DNA from: Oscillospiraceae bacterium | GTDB taxonomy: Bacteria > Bacillota > Clostridia > Oscillospirales > CAG-272 | Direction: 5' to 3' | Length of the DNA stretch: 44,437 nucleotides | Assembly (NCBI GenBank): GCA_015063685.1 | Contig: SVTR01000031.1 | Location: forward strand, 1 to 44,437 | Shown here: one piece after another, positions 9,853 to 18,946 of the stretch | Layout of the letters: the number at the start of each line of letters is the position of its first letter | Position numbering within the stretch: position 1 is the stretch's first letter | Notes under the pieces: model-generated | The model's database searches: none | Told to the model about the DNA's origin: nothing | The model's input: the letters and a program-made list of their open reading frames with translations, nothing else | Translations under genes and position numbers: made by a program

Positions 9853-9943
9853 CCTGACCAACTGTCCATCGCGTGATGCAGTAAGCATAGGATGCACTAC
9901 CCCGAGCGTTGGCCGCGGGCACTGCCCGCTAAACAACAATTTA
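9853..9943 (-). repeat. U-type repeat unit next to E1
   Basis: About 91 bp ending CTAAACAACAATTTA, containing GCGGGCACTGCCCGC (hairpin), CACTACCCCGAGCGTTGGCC and GATGCAGTAAGCATAGGATG. It is the reverse-oriented counterpart of the unit at 7410. With E1 it fills most of the gap between dnaK and dnaJ. Confidence 0.85.
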
Positions 9944-9998
9944 TCTTTCTTTTACACTCTGCGTTTTGCATTTCCACCTTGGTGGATAAAACAGCCTT

Positions 9999-10027
9999 GC
10001 GGGAAAGGGCGAATCGCCCTTTCCCGC
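9999..10027 (-). terminator. Strong hairpin just after dnaK (possible partial terminator or processing site)
   Basis: GCGGGAAAGGGCGA (9999-10012) is the exact complement of TCGCCCTTTCCCGC (10014-10027), 17 bp after the dnaK stop. On the minus strand it is followed by AAGGCTGTTTTATCC, so the U tract is interrupted. It may lower dnaJ-prmA expression relative to dnaK or stabilise the dnaK 3' end. Confidence 0.5.
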
Positions 10028-10043
10028 GCTATTCATTTCAATA

Positions 10044-11918
<1,875 letters not shown>

Positions 11919-11928
11919 TTACTTATTT

Positions 11929-11970
11929 GAGATCCTTCGACTCGGCCGTGAGCCTCGCTCAGGATGACGG
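11929..11970. repeat. GATCCTTCG...GTCATCCTGAGC-type repeat
   Basis: GAGATCCTTCGACTCGG and CCTCGCTCAGGATGACGG are the two halves of a repeat also found, as an inverted pair, inside the element at 28420-28621. Located in the grpE-dnaK gap. Confidence 0.7.
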
Positions 11971-12023
11971 ACGGGGTATCTTATTCTCCCTCAAGCCTTT
12001 CTTTGGGAAAACTTTAGGAGATT

Positions 12024-12055
12024 TTTAAGAACCTTTTCTCGAAAAGGTTCTTAAA
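12024..12055. other. 14-bp perfect hairpin in the grpE-dnaK spacer
   Basis: TTTAAGAACCTTTT (12024-12037) pairs exactly with AAAAGGTTCTTAAA (12042-12055) over a CTCG loop. Next to it is a second GC-rich dyad, GGGGCAGAGCCCC. There is no strong U tract on the minus strand, so it is more likely a processing or attenuation site, or a repeat remnant, than a full terminator. Confidence 0.55.
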
Positions 12056-12086
12056 CGGGGGTCAGGGGCAGAGCCCCTCGTACTCA

Positions 12087-12674
12087 TCAGTTGGCCACCT
12101 GCACCATAGCGTAGCGGATGATGTGGTCACCCTTGCGGTAGCCCTTCTGGAACACCGCGACAATGGCGCCCTCGGGGAGGGATTCGTCCTCTACGTGCAT
12201 GACGGCGTTGTGGTAATCGGGATTGAAGGTATCAGCGGGGACTTCCTCCACGCCCAGCTTGGAAAGGGCGTCGGTAGCCGACTTGAGGATCATCAAAATG
12301 CCCTTACCGAGAGGGGATTCGGCATCCTCGGGGGTGAGCCCTGCGGCGGCGCGCTCCAAGGTGTCAACCACGGGGAGCAGACCCTTGATGGTGTCGGCGG
12401 TGGCGTCACCGTAAATGGTCTCCTTTTCCTTCGCGGTGCGGCGGCGGAAGTTGTCGTACTCGGCCAGCATACGGAGGTATTTGTCCTTCTCCTCTGCCAG
12501 CGCAGCTTCGGCGGCCTCCAGCTTTTTCTGAGTCTCAGCAAGCTCGGCCTCCACCTTTTTCAGCTTTTTCTTATCATTTCCCTTCTTGCTGTCGGCCTCA
12601 GGGATTTCTTTATCGTTTTCGGCGACAGGCTCCTGCTCGGCAGCCGTCGTTTCCACGTCTTTTTCATCCATCAT
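12087..12674 (-). CDS. grpE: Nucleotide exchange factor GrpE
   Basis: Homodimeric exchange factor that releases ADP from DnaK. An acidic, disordered N terminus leads into a long coiled coil (about residues 35-90, rich in Lys/Glu/Ala) with YDNFRRRTAKEKE at its end. The beta domain follows (FNPDYHNAVMHVED, YRKGDHIIRYAMVQV). The length of 195 aa is typical. The start codon pair ATGATG overlaps the last 11 bp of hrcA, indicating coupled translation. Confidence 0.96.
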   Translation of the reverse strand: MMDEKDVETTAAEQEPVAENDKEIPEADSKKGNDKKKLKKVEAELAETQKKLEAAEAALAEEKDKYLRMLAEYDNFRRRTAKEKETIYGDATADTIKGLLPVVDTLERAAAGLTPEDAESPLGKGILMILKSATDALSKLGVEEVPADTFNPDYHNAVMHVEDESLPEGAIVAVFQKGYRKGDHIIRYAMVQVAN

Positions 12675-13761
12675 TTTCTTGGTTCCTTCCGTTGGGTAGT
12701 GATTTATGATCCTGATCTAACAAACTGGTAATATTGCCCGAAAGCCCCTCCAGGGTCGCCAGCACCTTGGCGTAGTCCATGCGGGCGGGTCCCAGAATGG
12801 CAATGGCACCCAGGGTCTTGCCGTCCTTGACGATGGGCTTGTAAACCAGGGCGGAATTGTCCATGACCTTCACCGAGCTTTCCGAGCCGATGACCACGCT
12901 GATATCGTCCCCCGCGGCACCCGAGACCATATTGAGGATCTCCTCCTGCTTCTCAAAAGCGCCGAGAATCTCCTTCATGCGGTCGGGCTGACTGAACTCG
13001 GGGTACTGCAAAAGGCGATCCACGCCGCTGACACGCACCTCACCGCCGTCAATCTCACTCATGACCTCATAAATGATCTTGACCACAGGAGCAATCAAAG
13101 CGGCATCCTTGCCCATGGCGGTCTCCATAGACATCATAATCGGCAAGGTGATCTCGTTAGCAGACAAATTCTGCAAGTGCTCATTAAGCACAGCGGCCAG
13201 CAAATCGGTGGTGGATTGGTGGAGAACGACGTTCACGTCATCACCCAGGCGGACATTTTTGGTCTTGACACGGTTGCCCGAAGCAACCAACACCAAAATA
13301 AAGCTTTTTTCGTCCATGTAAACCGCGTCAAAGCGGCGGATGGCGGCGCGGTTGGACTTAGGCTTGATGGCCATGGCCGTGTAGTTGGTCAGATTGGAGG
13401 CCACCTTTGAGGCGGTCAAAAGAATCTGATCAAGCTCTGCCATCTTGGCCTGCAGAAGCTCGTTGATCTGGTAGATTTCCCTGGCGGTCATGGCATAATG
13501 CTCTACCAAAGAGTCTACGTAGAACCGATATCCCCGCTCACTTGGCACTCTGCCCGCAGAGGTGTGGGGTTGTTCCAAAAAGCCCATCGCTTCCAGCTCA
13601 GCCATTTCGTTTCGGATGGTAGCAGAGGAGCAAGGGATCTGCTTACTCTCCATGAGATACTTGGAGCCCACAGGCTCGCCTTCAGCAATGTGTGCATCCA
13701 CAATGGCCTTTAGTATGAGCTTTTTTCGTTCACTTAATTCATAAACGGGTTCCTGACTCAT
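12664..13761 (-). CDS. hrcA: Heat-inducible transcription repressor HrcA
   Basis: Repressor that binds the CIRCE operator and is kept active by GroEL in the studied systems. The N-terminal winged helix includes LSERKKLILKAIVDAHI, EPVGSKYL and SSATIRNEMAELEAMGFLEQPHTSAGRVPSERGYR, the family signature. The C-terminal dimerisation and GAF-like regions follow. The frame is open to 13791, but I choose the ATG at 13761 (MSQEPVYELSERKK, 365 aa), eight bases after AAAGGA. First gene of the heat-shock operon and most likely autoregulated through the CIRCE directly upstream. Confidence 0.96.
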   Translation of the reverse strand: MSQEPVYELSERKKLILKAIVDAHIAEGEPVGSKYLMESKQIPCSSATIRNEMAELEAMGFLEQPHTSAGRVPSERGYRFYVDSLVEHYAMTAREIYQINELLQAKMAELDQILLTASKVASNLTNYTAMAIKPKSNRAAIRRFDAVYMDEKSFILVLVASGNRVKTKNVRLGDDVNVVLHQSTTDLLAAVLNEHLQNLSANEITLPIMMSMETAMGKDAALIAPVVKIIYEVMSEIDGGEVRVSGVDRLLQYPEFSQPDRMKEILGAFEKQEEILNMVSGAAGDDISVVIGSESSVKVMDNSALVYKPIVKDGKTLGAIAILGPARMDYAKVLATLEGLSGNITSLLDQDHKSLPNGRNQENDG

Positions 13762-13794
13762 GGATTCCATCCTTTCATTTGCGATTTTCATGTT

Positions 13795-13821
13795 TTAGCA
13801 CTCAAACCGATTAAGTGCTAA
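13795..13821. promoter_or_regulatory. CIRCE operator
   Basis: TTAGCACTC, nine bases, AAGTGCTAA. This is the CIRCE consensus TTAGCACTC-N9-GAGTGCTAA with one mismatch. It lies between the -10 box and the hrcA start, where HrcA would block transcription. Confidence 0.95.
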
Positions 13822-13831
13822 CCACGCTAAT

Positions 13832-13860
13832 AATGTACCACTTTTCCGACTGTTTGTCAA
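13832..13860 (-). promoter_or_regulatory. Sigma-A promoter of the hrcA operon
   Basis: On the minus strand TTGACA (13860-13855), a 17-bp spacer and TACATT (13837-13832). CIRCE starts about ten bases downstream, so the initial transcribed region overlaps the operator. Confidence 0.85.
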
Positions 13861-14015
13861 CCCCTTTTTCAAGATTTGCTCTGATTTTTCAGTTAACAAT
13901 TCATGAACATTTCTTGAACTCATGCAAAAAACAGCACTTTGCCCACCGAGAGTGCGGATACTGCTTTATTTTGGGTTCATATTGTAAAAACATTGATAAT
14001 ATTCCCTGCTTTCTA

Positions 14016-14044
14016 TTGAAAAATCCCGTTTTTTGATTTATAAT
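14016..14044 (+). promoter_or_regulatory. Sigma-A promoter of the acyl-ACP thioesterase gene
   Basis: TTGAAA (14016-14021), a 17-bp spacer and TATAAT (14039-14044), 34 bp upstream of the ATG. The 190 bp between this and the hrcA promoter hold nothing else recognisable. Confidence 0.8.
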
Positions 14045-14078
14045 GTTGTCAAAGAAGCTTTTGAACCGAGGAATTTTT

Positions 14079-14807
14079 ATGTACTACTCCGCCAAATACG
14101 TTACCAAATGGCACGATACCGATCCTTGTGGTATCATGCGTCCCTCACGCGTGTTGGAATACATGCAGGAGACCGCCAACCTCCAATGCCGCGACTACGA
14201 CATGGATCTCAACGATCTGTTTTATAAGGAAGGCTTTGGCTTTCTCCTGAGCCGTCTCCAGCTTCGCGTGGATGCCCCCCTCCACGCTTATGAAAACATC
14301 GAGGTCCGCACCTGGTGTCCTCCCTCCCGCGCCCTCAGCTTTCTTCGCTGCTTTGCTATTCTGAGGGACGGCGAGATCGTTGCCGAAGCGCTGTCCACCT
14401 GGGCCCTCATGGATGTCAAAAACAAGACTCTGGTAAGGGTCAACGATTTTCAGCGGGAATTTCCCATGGGGGATCCTCTCGACGAAGCCACATTGCCCAA
14501 AAAGATCCGTATTCCTGCCGCCGCTGAAATGGAGACCGTAGGTGAGCGCCGTATTGTTTACAGCGATCTGGACTTCAATTTCCACATGAACAACACGAAA
14601 TATCCCGATATGGTCTGCGACTATCTGCCCGACATGAAGGGCAAGTTCGTCTCTTCCCTGTCCCTAGCTTACATGAACGAGGGTGCCTTCGGAGACATCT
14701 TGACGGTACAGCGCTCCCGGACAGATGAGGGAGATTATTTGCTCAGAACCGTGCGGGGAGACGGGAAAGTGTGTCTCGAAGCGGCGATTGGATTGAAAAA
14801 TATCTGA
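14079..14807 (+). CDS. Acyl-ACP thioesterase
   Basis: Double hot-dog enzyme of the bacterial/plant FAT family (Pfam PF01643), which releases free fatty acids from acyl carrier protein and so helps set chain length. The first hot dog carries KWHDTDPCGIMRPSRVLEYMQE. The second carries SDLDFNFHMNNTKYPDMVCDYLP, with the His/Asn region expected at the active site. 242 aa from the ATG at 14079, which follows CGAGGAA; an ATG 36 bases upstream falls on the promoter -10. It has its own promoter, separate from the SCIFF promoter that follows. Confidence 0.9.
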   Translation: MYYSAKYVTKWHDTDPCGIMRPSRVLEYMQETANLQCRDYDMDLNDLFYKEGFGFLLSRLQLRVDAPLHAYENIEVRTWCPPSRALSFLRCFAILRDGEIVAEALSTWALMDVKNKTLVRVNDFQREFPMGDPLDEATLPKKIRIPAAAEMETVGERRIVYSDLDFNFHMNNTKYPDMVCDYLPDMKGKFVSSLSLAYMNEGAFGDILTVQRSRTDEGDYLLRTVRGDGKVCLEAAIGLKNI

Positions 14808-14814
14808 AATCCAC

Positions 14815-14843
14815 TTGACAAGCACAGACAGTTGTGCTATAAT
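14815..14843 (+). promoter_or_regulatory. Consensus promoter of the SCIFF peptide gene, with spacer dyad
   Basis: TTGACA (14815-14820), exactly 17 bp and TATAAT (14838-14843), a full consensus match that predicts strong transcription. The spacer contains AGCACA-N6-TGTGCT, an inverted repeat reaching into the -10 box that could be an operator. Confidence 0.88.
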
Positions 14844-14874
14844 ACAGTGTAGTATATTTTATGGAGGTTACACC

Positions 14875-15030
14875 ATGGAACACATTAAGACGATTGAAAC
14901 CCGCAATCTGTGCGAGAGCGCTAAGAACGGCGGTTGCGGCGAGTGCCAGACCTCTTGCCAGTCCGCTTGCAAGACCAGCTGCGGTATCGCTAACCAGCAG
15001 TGCGAGAGCAAGGAGAAGGAGAGCAAGTAA
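14875..15030 (+). CDS. SCIFF ranthipeptide precursor (six cysteines in forty-five)
   Basis: A 51-residue precursor with the SCIFF pattern: an MEHIKTIETRNL leader and a Cys-rich core with QTSCQSACKTSC and ANQQCE. Cysteines are at 13, 21, 24, 28, 32, 36 and 43, one (Cys13) more than the six that name the family. In this family a radical SAM maturase installs a thioether; in the studied Clostridium thermocellum CteA, as I recall it, Cys32 is linked to Thr37. Here Cys32 is kept but residue 37 is Gly. The ATG follows GGAGG, and a perfect promoter and a strong terminator bracket the gene. The maturase begins 200 bp downstream. Biological role of SCIFF peptides is not firmly known. Confidence 0.95.
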   Translation: MEHIKTIETRNLCESAKNGGCGECQTSCQSACKTSCGIANQQCESKEKESK

Positions 15031-15045
15031 TTCTCCCCTTGCGTG

Positions 15046-15074
15046 AAAATGCCGCCCAACGGGCGGCATTTTTT
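15046..15074 (+). terminator. Terminator after the SCIFF peptide gene
   Basis: AAAATGCCGCCC and GGGCGGCATTTTTT form a tight stem with a 3-nt loop and a T run, 15 bp after the stop. It should make most transcripts peptide-only, giving a high peptide-to-maturase ratio. Confidence 0.9.
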
Positions 15075-15093
15075 ATGGGGCACAGGACAAAGC

Positions 15094-15185
15094 TACAAGA
15101 TACAAAGATATAAGATACAAAGATACAAGATATGGACGAGGCATAGATAACACCTATCTTGTATCTTTGTATCTCGTATCTTGTA
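15094..15185. repeat. ATACAAGATACAAAGAT repeats forming a 19-bp stem between peptide and maturase
   Basis: The left arm repeats AAGATACAAAGATACAAG. Its last 19 bases (15114-15132) are the exact complement of 15155-15173, separated by a 22-nt loop. It lies in the probable leader of the maturase mRNA and ends about 60 bp before its start codon. Confidence 0.8.
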
Positions 15186-15233
15186 TTTCCTCGTTCCCCT
15201 GAGTTCAAATCATAAACAGAAAGAGGAAATATC

Positions 15234-16613
15234 ATGATACATCAATACAAGCTGGGCGGCTATAACGTGGTGCTGGACGTCTGCTCCGGTGCCGTCCACG
15301 TGGTGGACGAGGTGGCTTACGACATCATTGAGATGTTCGAGACCCACGTCAAAGACGAAATCATTGCCGCCATGAATGAAAAATACAATGACCGTGCTGA
15401 CATCACCCCCAAGGATATCGAGGAGTGCTATGCTGACGTTGTCGCCCTCAAAGACGCGGGCAAGCTCTTCGCTCCCGACACCTTCGAGCCTATGGCCGGC
15501 CACCTCAAGGCCAAGACCTCGGGAGTGATCAAGGCTCTGTGCCTCCACATCGCCCACACCTGCAATCTGAATTGCTCCTACTGCTTTGCCAGCCAGGGCA
15601 AATATCACGGCGACCGCGCCGTCATGTCCTTTGAGGTAGGCAAGCGGGCTTTGGATTTTCTCATTGAAAATTCGGGCAATCGCCACAACCTGGAGGTTGA
15701 CTTCTTTGGCGGTGAACCCCTGATGAACTTCCAGGTGGTCAAGGATCTGGTGGCCTACGCCCGGAGCATTGAAAAGGAAAAGGGCAAGAATTTCCGCTTC
15801 ACCCTGACCACCAACGGTATGCTCATTGATGACGACGTCATCGAGTTCGCCAACCGTGAGTGCCACAACGTAGTGTTGTCTTTGGACGGACGCAAGGAGA
15901 TCCACGATCGTTTCCGCGTGGACTATGCGGGCAAGGGCTCCTTTGATCGCATCGTGCCCAAGTTCCAAAAGTTGGTGGAAGCCCGCGGCGGCAAGGGCTA
16001 CTATATGCGCGGGACGTTTACCCACGCCAATCCCGATTTCCTCAAGGATATTCAGGTCATGCTGGATCTTGGCTTCAACGAGCTTTCCATGGAGCCTGTG
16101 GTCTGCGCACCCGGCGATCCTGCGGAGCTAACCGATGAGGATCGCGCCATCGTCATGGATCAGTACGAGAAACTGGCCATGCTGATGTTGGAAAAGGACA
16201 AGGAGGGCAAGCCCTTCACCTTCTACCACTACATGATTGATTTGACGGGCGGCCCTTGCATTTACAAGCGTATTTCGGGCTGTGGCTCGGGCACCGAGTA
16301 CATGGCCGTCACCCCCTGGGGCGATCTCTATCCCTGCCATCAGTTCGTGGGCGAGGAAAAATTCAAGCTGGGCGACATCTGGAAGGGTGTGGATAATCAC
16401 GAAATTCAGGATGAGTTTGCCTCCTGCAACGTCTACGCCCGTCCCGAGTGTCGCGACTGTTGGGCAAGACTTTACTGCTCGGGCGGTTGCGCCGCCAACG
16501 CCTACCACGCCACGGGCTCGGTCAAGGGCGTTTATGAGCATGGCTGCGAGCTTTTCAAAAAGCGCATGGAATGCGCCATTATGGTGGCGATTGCGAGACA
16601 GTTAGGGGAGTAA
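15234..16613 (+). CDS. SCIFF thioether maturase, radical SAM/SPASM enzyme (CteB-like)
   Basis: Uses a 4Fe-4S cluster and SAM to form thioether crosslinks in the SCIFF peptide. Residues 1-90 fit the RiPP-recognition-type N-terminal domain that binds the leader. The radical SAM CxxxCxxC is at Cys110, Cys114 and Cys117 (HTCNLNCSYCFA), with FFGGEPLMNF and TLTTNGM in the barrel. The C-terminal SPASM/twitch region has many cysteines (GGPCIY, SGCGSGTEY, YPCHQF, CRDCWARLYCSGGC, HGCELF), as expected for auxiliary clusters. 459 aa, with AGAGGAA before the ATG. Immediate downstream location from the SCIFF gene makes the pairing very likely. Confidence 0.95.
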   Translation: MIHQYKLGGYNVVLDVCSGAVHVVDEVAYDIIEMFETHVKDEIIAAMNEKYNDRADITPKDIEECYADVVALKDAGKLFAPDTFEPMAGHLKAKTSGVIKALCLHIAHTCNLNCSYCFASQGKYHGDRAVMSFEVGKRALDFLIENSGNRHNLEVDFFGGEPLMNFQVVKDLVAYARSIEKEKGKNFRFTLTTNGMLIDDDVIEFANRECHNVVLSLDGRKEIHDRFRVDYAGKGSFDRIVPKFQKLVEARGGKGYYMRGTFTHANPDFLKDIQVMLDLGFNELSMEPVVCAPGDPAELTDEDRAIVMDQYEKLAMLMLEKDKEGKPFTFYHYMIDLTGGPCIYKRISGCGSGTEYMAVTPWGDLYPCHQFVGEEKFKLGDIWKGVDNHEIQDEFASCNVYARPECRDCWARLYCSGGCAANAYHATGSVKGVYEHGCELFKKRMECAIMVAIARQLGE

Positions 16614-16625
16614 GGAGAACGCAAA

Positions 16626-16680
16626 GGGGAAACTTTTTGAAAGAAGTTTCCCCCTTGACCCCCTTCAAGAACTTTCAACA
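16626..16680 (+). repeat. GGGGAAACTT...AAGTTTCCCC hairpin repeat
   Basis: GGGGAAACTT (16626-16635) pairs with AAGTTTCCCC (16644-16653), then CTTGACCCCCTTCAAGAACT. A diverged copy is at 25025-25079, between recO and era. It has no T tract, so it is a dispersed repeat more than a terminator. Confidence 0.6.
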
Positions 16681-16707
16681 AACAGAATGAACGGAGGGAA
16701 TACCGTT

Positions 16708-18072
16708 GTGAAAATGACGACGCCAATTTCGGATTTCATTTGGTCTTATCGGTGTAAGAAGCCTCTCCGCCTCCATATGCCCGGTCACAAGGGTGTCCTT
16801 CTCACGGGTTGCGAGGGTGACGATATCACCGAGGTGGCGGGGGCAGACAGTCTCTACGAGGCCGAGGGCATCATCCGCGAGAGCGAACAGAACGCTTCCC
16901 TGCTCTTTGGTTGCCCCACCTTCTATTCCACGGAAGGATCCTCCCAATGCATCCGCGCCATGCTCTATTTGACCCTGCTTTACGCAAAGGAGCAGGGTGT
17001 TGACCGTCCGCTCATTTTGGCCGGGCGCAATGCGCATAAAACCTTTCTTTCGGCGGCAGCTCTGCTGGATCTCGACGTGGAATGGCTCTACCCCAACGAA
17101 AATGAGGGATATTTGGCCTGCCACATTTCCCCCGTCCTGTTAGAGCGTGAGCTTTCACGGCTTTCGGAAGACGATGTTGTGCCCACGGCACTGTATCTGA
17201 CCTCACCTGATTATTTAGGCGGCGTAGCAGATATTGAGCGGCTGTCGGAAGTTTGCCACAAGCACGGCGTGCTTTTGCTCGTTGACAATGCTCACGGTGC
17301 CTATCTGAAATTCCTGTCCCCTTCCCTTCACCCCATGGATCTGGGCGCAGATCTCTGCTGTGACTCGGCGCACAAGACTCTACCCGTGTTGACGGGTGGC
17401 GCGTATCTGCACGTCGGTTCCCATATGCCCTTGGGTCTGCGTTCTCAGGCCAAGCAAGCTCTCGCCCTGTTCGGCTCTACCAGCCCCTCCTATCTCATCC
17501 TGCAATCCTTGGATATGGCCAACGCCGTGATGGCAAGCAAGGATTTCGCAACCTCCCTGATGAAAACATCCAAATGGGTGGATGCCTGCCGGGTCAAGCT
17601 GATGGCCCATGGTATCAACGCCAACTACAGTGAAGAGCCCTTGAAGCTGACCCTATATCCCAAAACGTACGGCTACACGGGCATGGAAGTGGCGGAATAC
17701 CTTCGTCAAAACGGCATCGAATGTGAATTTGCCGATCCCGATTTTGTGGTCATGATGATCACCCCCGCCATTACCGAAGCTGATCTTGAGCAGTTGACCG
17801 AGGTGCTTCTGTCTCTCCCACGCCGCGAGGCACTGATGCAGTGTCCTCCCGCCTTGGTTCGACCTGAGCGAGTCATGTCCATTCGAGAGGCCATGCTGTC
17901 CCCTGCGGAGACGTTGCCCGTGTCCGAATGTCTCGGTCGGGTATTGGCGGAGGCGACGGTGGGCTGTCCTCCCGCGGTGCCCATTGTGGTCAGCGGCGAG
18001 ATCATCGACGAGTCTGCCATCGAATGCTTTAACTATTATGACATCAAGGTCTGTTCTGTCATTAAAGAATGA
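16708..18072 (+). CDS. Orn/Lys/Arg decarboxylase-family PLP enzyme (short, YaaO-like)
   Basis: Fold-type I PLP enzyme. LHMPGHKGVLLTG is the N-terminal family signature. LLVDNAHGAYL carries the cofactor Asp and CDSAHKTLPVLTGG the PLP-binding Lys. At 454 aa it belongs to the short group that includes B. subtilis YaaO/SpeA-type arginine decarboxylases, lacking the wing domain of the large enterobacterial enzymes. Exact substrate (arginine, lysine or ornithine) cannot be told by eye. I choose GTG at 16708, nine bases after GGAGGG; the ATG at 16687 has no site of its own. It follows the SCIFF maturase after a 94-bp gap holding a repeat, so it may or may not be cotranscribed. Confidence 0.88.
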   Translation: MKMTTPISDFIWSYRCKKPLRLHMPGHKGVLLTGCEGDDITEVAGADSLYEAEGIIRESEQNASLLFGCPTFYSTEGSSQCIRAMLYLTLLYAKEQGVDRPLILAGRNAHKTFLSAAALLDLDVEWLYPNENEGYLACHISPVLLERELSRLSEDDVVPTALYLTSPDYLGGVADIERLSEVCHKHGVLLLVDNAHGAYLKFLSPSLHPMDLGADLCCDSAHKTLPVLTGGAYLHVGSHMPLGLRSQAKQALALFGSTSPSYLILQSLDMANAVMASKDFATSLMKTSKWVDACRVKLMAHGINANYSEEPLKLTLYPKTYGYTGMEVAEYLRQNGIECEFADPDFVVMMITPAITEADLEQLTEVLLSLPRREALMQCPPALVRPERVMSIREAMLSPAETLPVSECLGRVLAEATVGCPPAVPIVVSGEIIDESAIECFNYYDIKVCSVIKE

Positions 18073-18087
18073 AAGGAAATTGATGTA

Positions 18088-18846
18088 ATGAAAAAAATCA
18101 TTTGCGCTCTTTTAACGCTGACGACCCTGCTCTGCTTTACCGCCTGTGGTGGAAATAACAAAGAACCCTTTGTCTACGCGCAAAATACCGACGGCTCCTT
18201 GACGGTGACGGCCTATAAGGGTAAAATTCAGGACACCGTCACCATTCCGGAAACTTACCAGGATCGCCAAGTGACTGCCATCGGCGCCATGGCTTTTGAA
18301 GGCACCTTCAGGATGACTGAGGTGATCATCCCCGACGGAGTGACTGAGATCGGCGATTCAGCCTTTGCCAACTGCGCTTGGTTGAATACCCCAACCCTTC
18401 CCGATAGTCTACAAAAGATTGGCGATTGGGCCTTCCAGAATTGCAAGGGACTAACCGAACCGGTCATCCCCGAGGGTACCACCTCCGTAGGGCAATACGC
18501 CTTCAAGGGATGTACGGGCATCACCGCCATCACCTTACCCAAGAGTCTAAAGACCGTAGGTGTCGGAGCCTTTTCCGAGCTGACGAGCCTGATCTCCTAC
18601 ACCGGACCTTTGGATATGCTTACTCACGTCAACCGTACCAAGCTGACCTCCGTAACCATTATCGCGGAGAAGTACGATCAAATCACCTTTACCACCTTTA
18701 TGGGATGCGATGCCTTGACCGAAATTTCTTACACGGGCACTGCCGCCGAGTGGCAAGCCTTGGAGAAAAAGGAAGGCTGGGTTTCCATCTTGCCTCAGAA
18801 GCAATTGACCGTGCATTGCTCCGATAAGGATATCATTGAATCCTGA
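18088..18846 (+). CDS. Lipoprotein with BspA-type leucine-rich repeats (LRR_5)
   Basis: The signal peptide ends in the lipobox LCFTAC, with the lipidated Cys at 20, so it is tethered to the outer face of the membrane. Residues 65-230 contain LRR_5/BspA repeats of the form I-P-x-x-V-x-x-I-G-x-x-A-F-x-x-C (IIPDGVTEIGDSAFANC, TLPKSLKTVGVGAF). A degenerate repeat ends in ISYTGTAAEWQAL. Such repeats usually bind proteins or surfaces; no ligand can be proposed. Only 15 bp separates it from the decarboxylase-like gene, with GAAAGGAAA before the ATG, so they are probably one transcript. Confidence 0.9.
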   Translation: MKKIICALLTLTTLLCFTACGGNNKEPFVYAQNTDGSLTVTAYKGKIQDTVTIPETYQDRQVTAIGAMAFEGTFRMTEVIIPDGVTEIGDSAFANCAWLNTPTLPDSLQKIGDWAFQNCKGLTEPVIPEGTTSVGQYAFKGCTGITAITLPKSLKTVGVGAFSELTSLISYTGPLDMLTHVNRTKLTSVTIIAEKYDQITFTTFMGCDALTEISYTGTAAEWQALEKKEGWVSILPQKQLTVHCSDKDIIES

Positions 18847-18877
18847 ACCTCAGCCCGGATCATTTCTCGCATGATAC

Positions 18878-18906
18878 TTGACAAATTCACCGTTCCGTGC
18901 TAAAAT
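18878..18906 (+). promoter_or_regulatory. Sigma-A promoter of the DUF4190 gene
   Basis: TTGACA (18878-18883), 17 bp, TAAAAT (18901-18906). The apparent TTG start of the longer reading frame is this -35 box. Confidence 0.85.
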
Positions 18907-18946
18907 AAAAGCACGCATCCTGATCTTTTCCCAAGGAGGTATTCGT

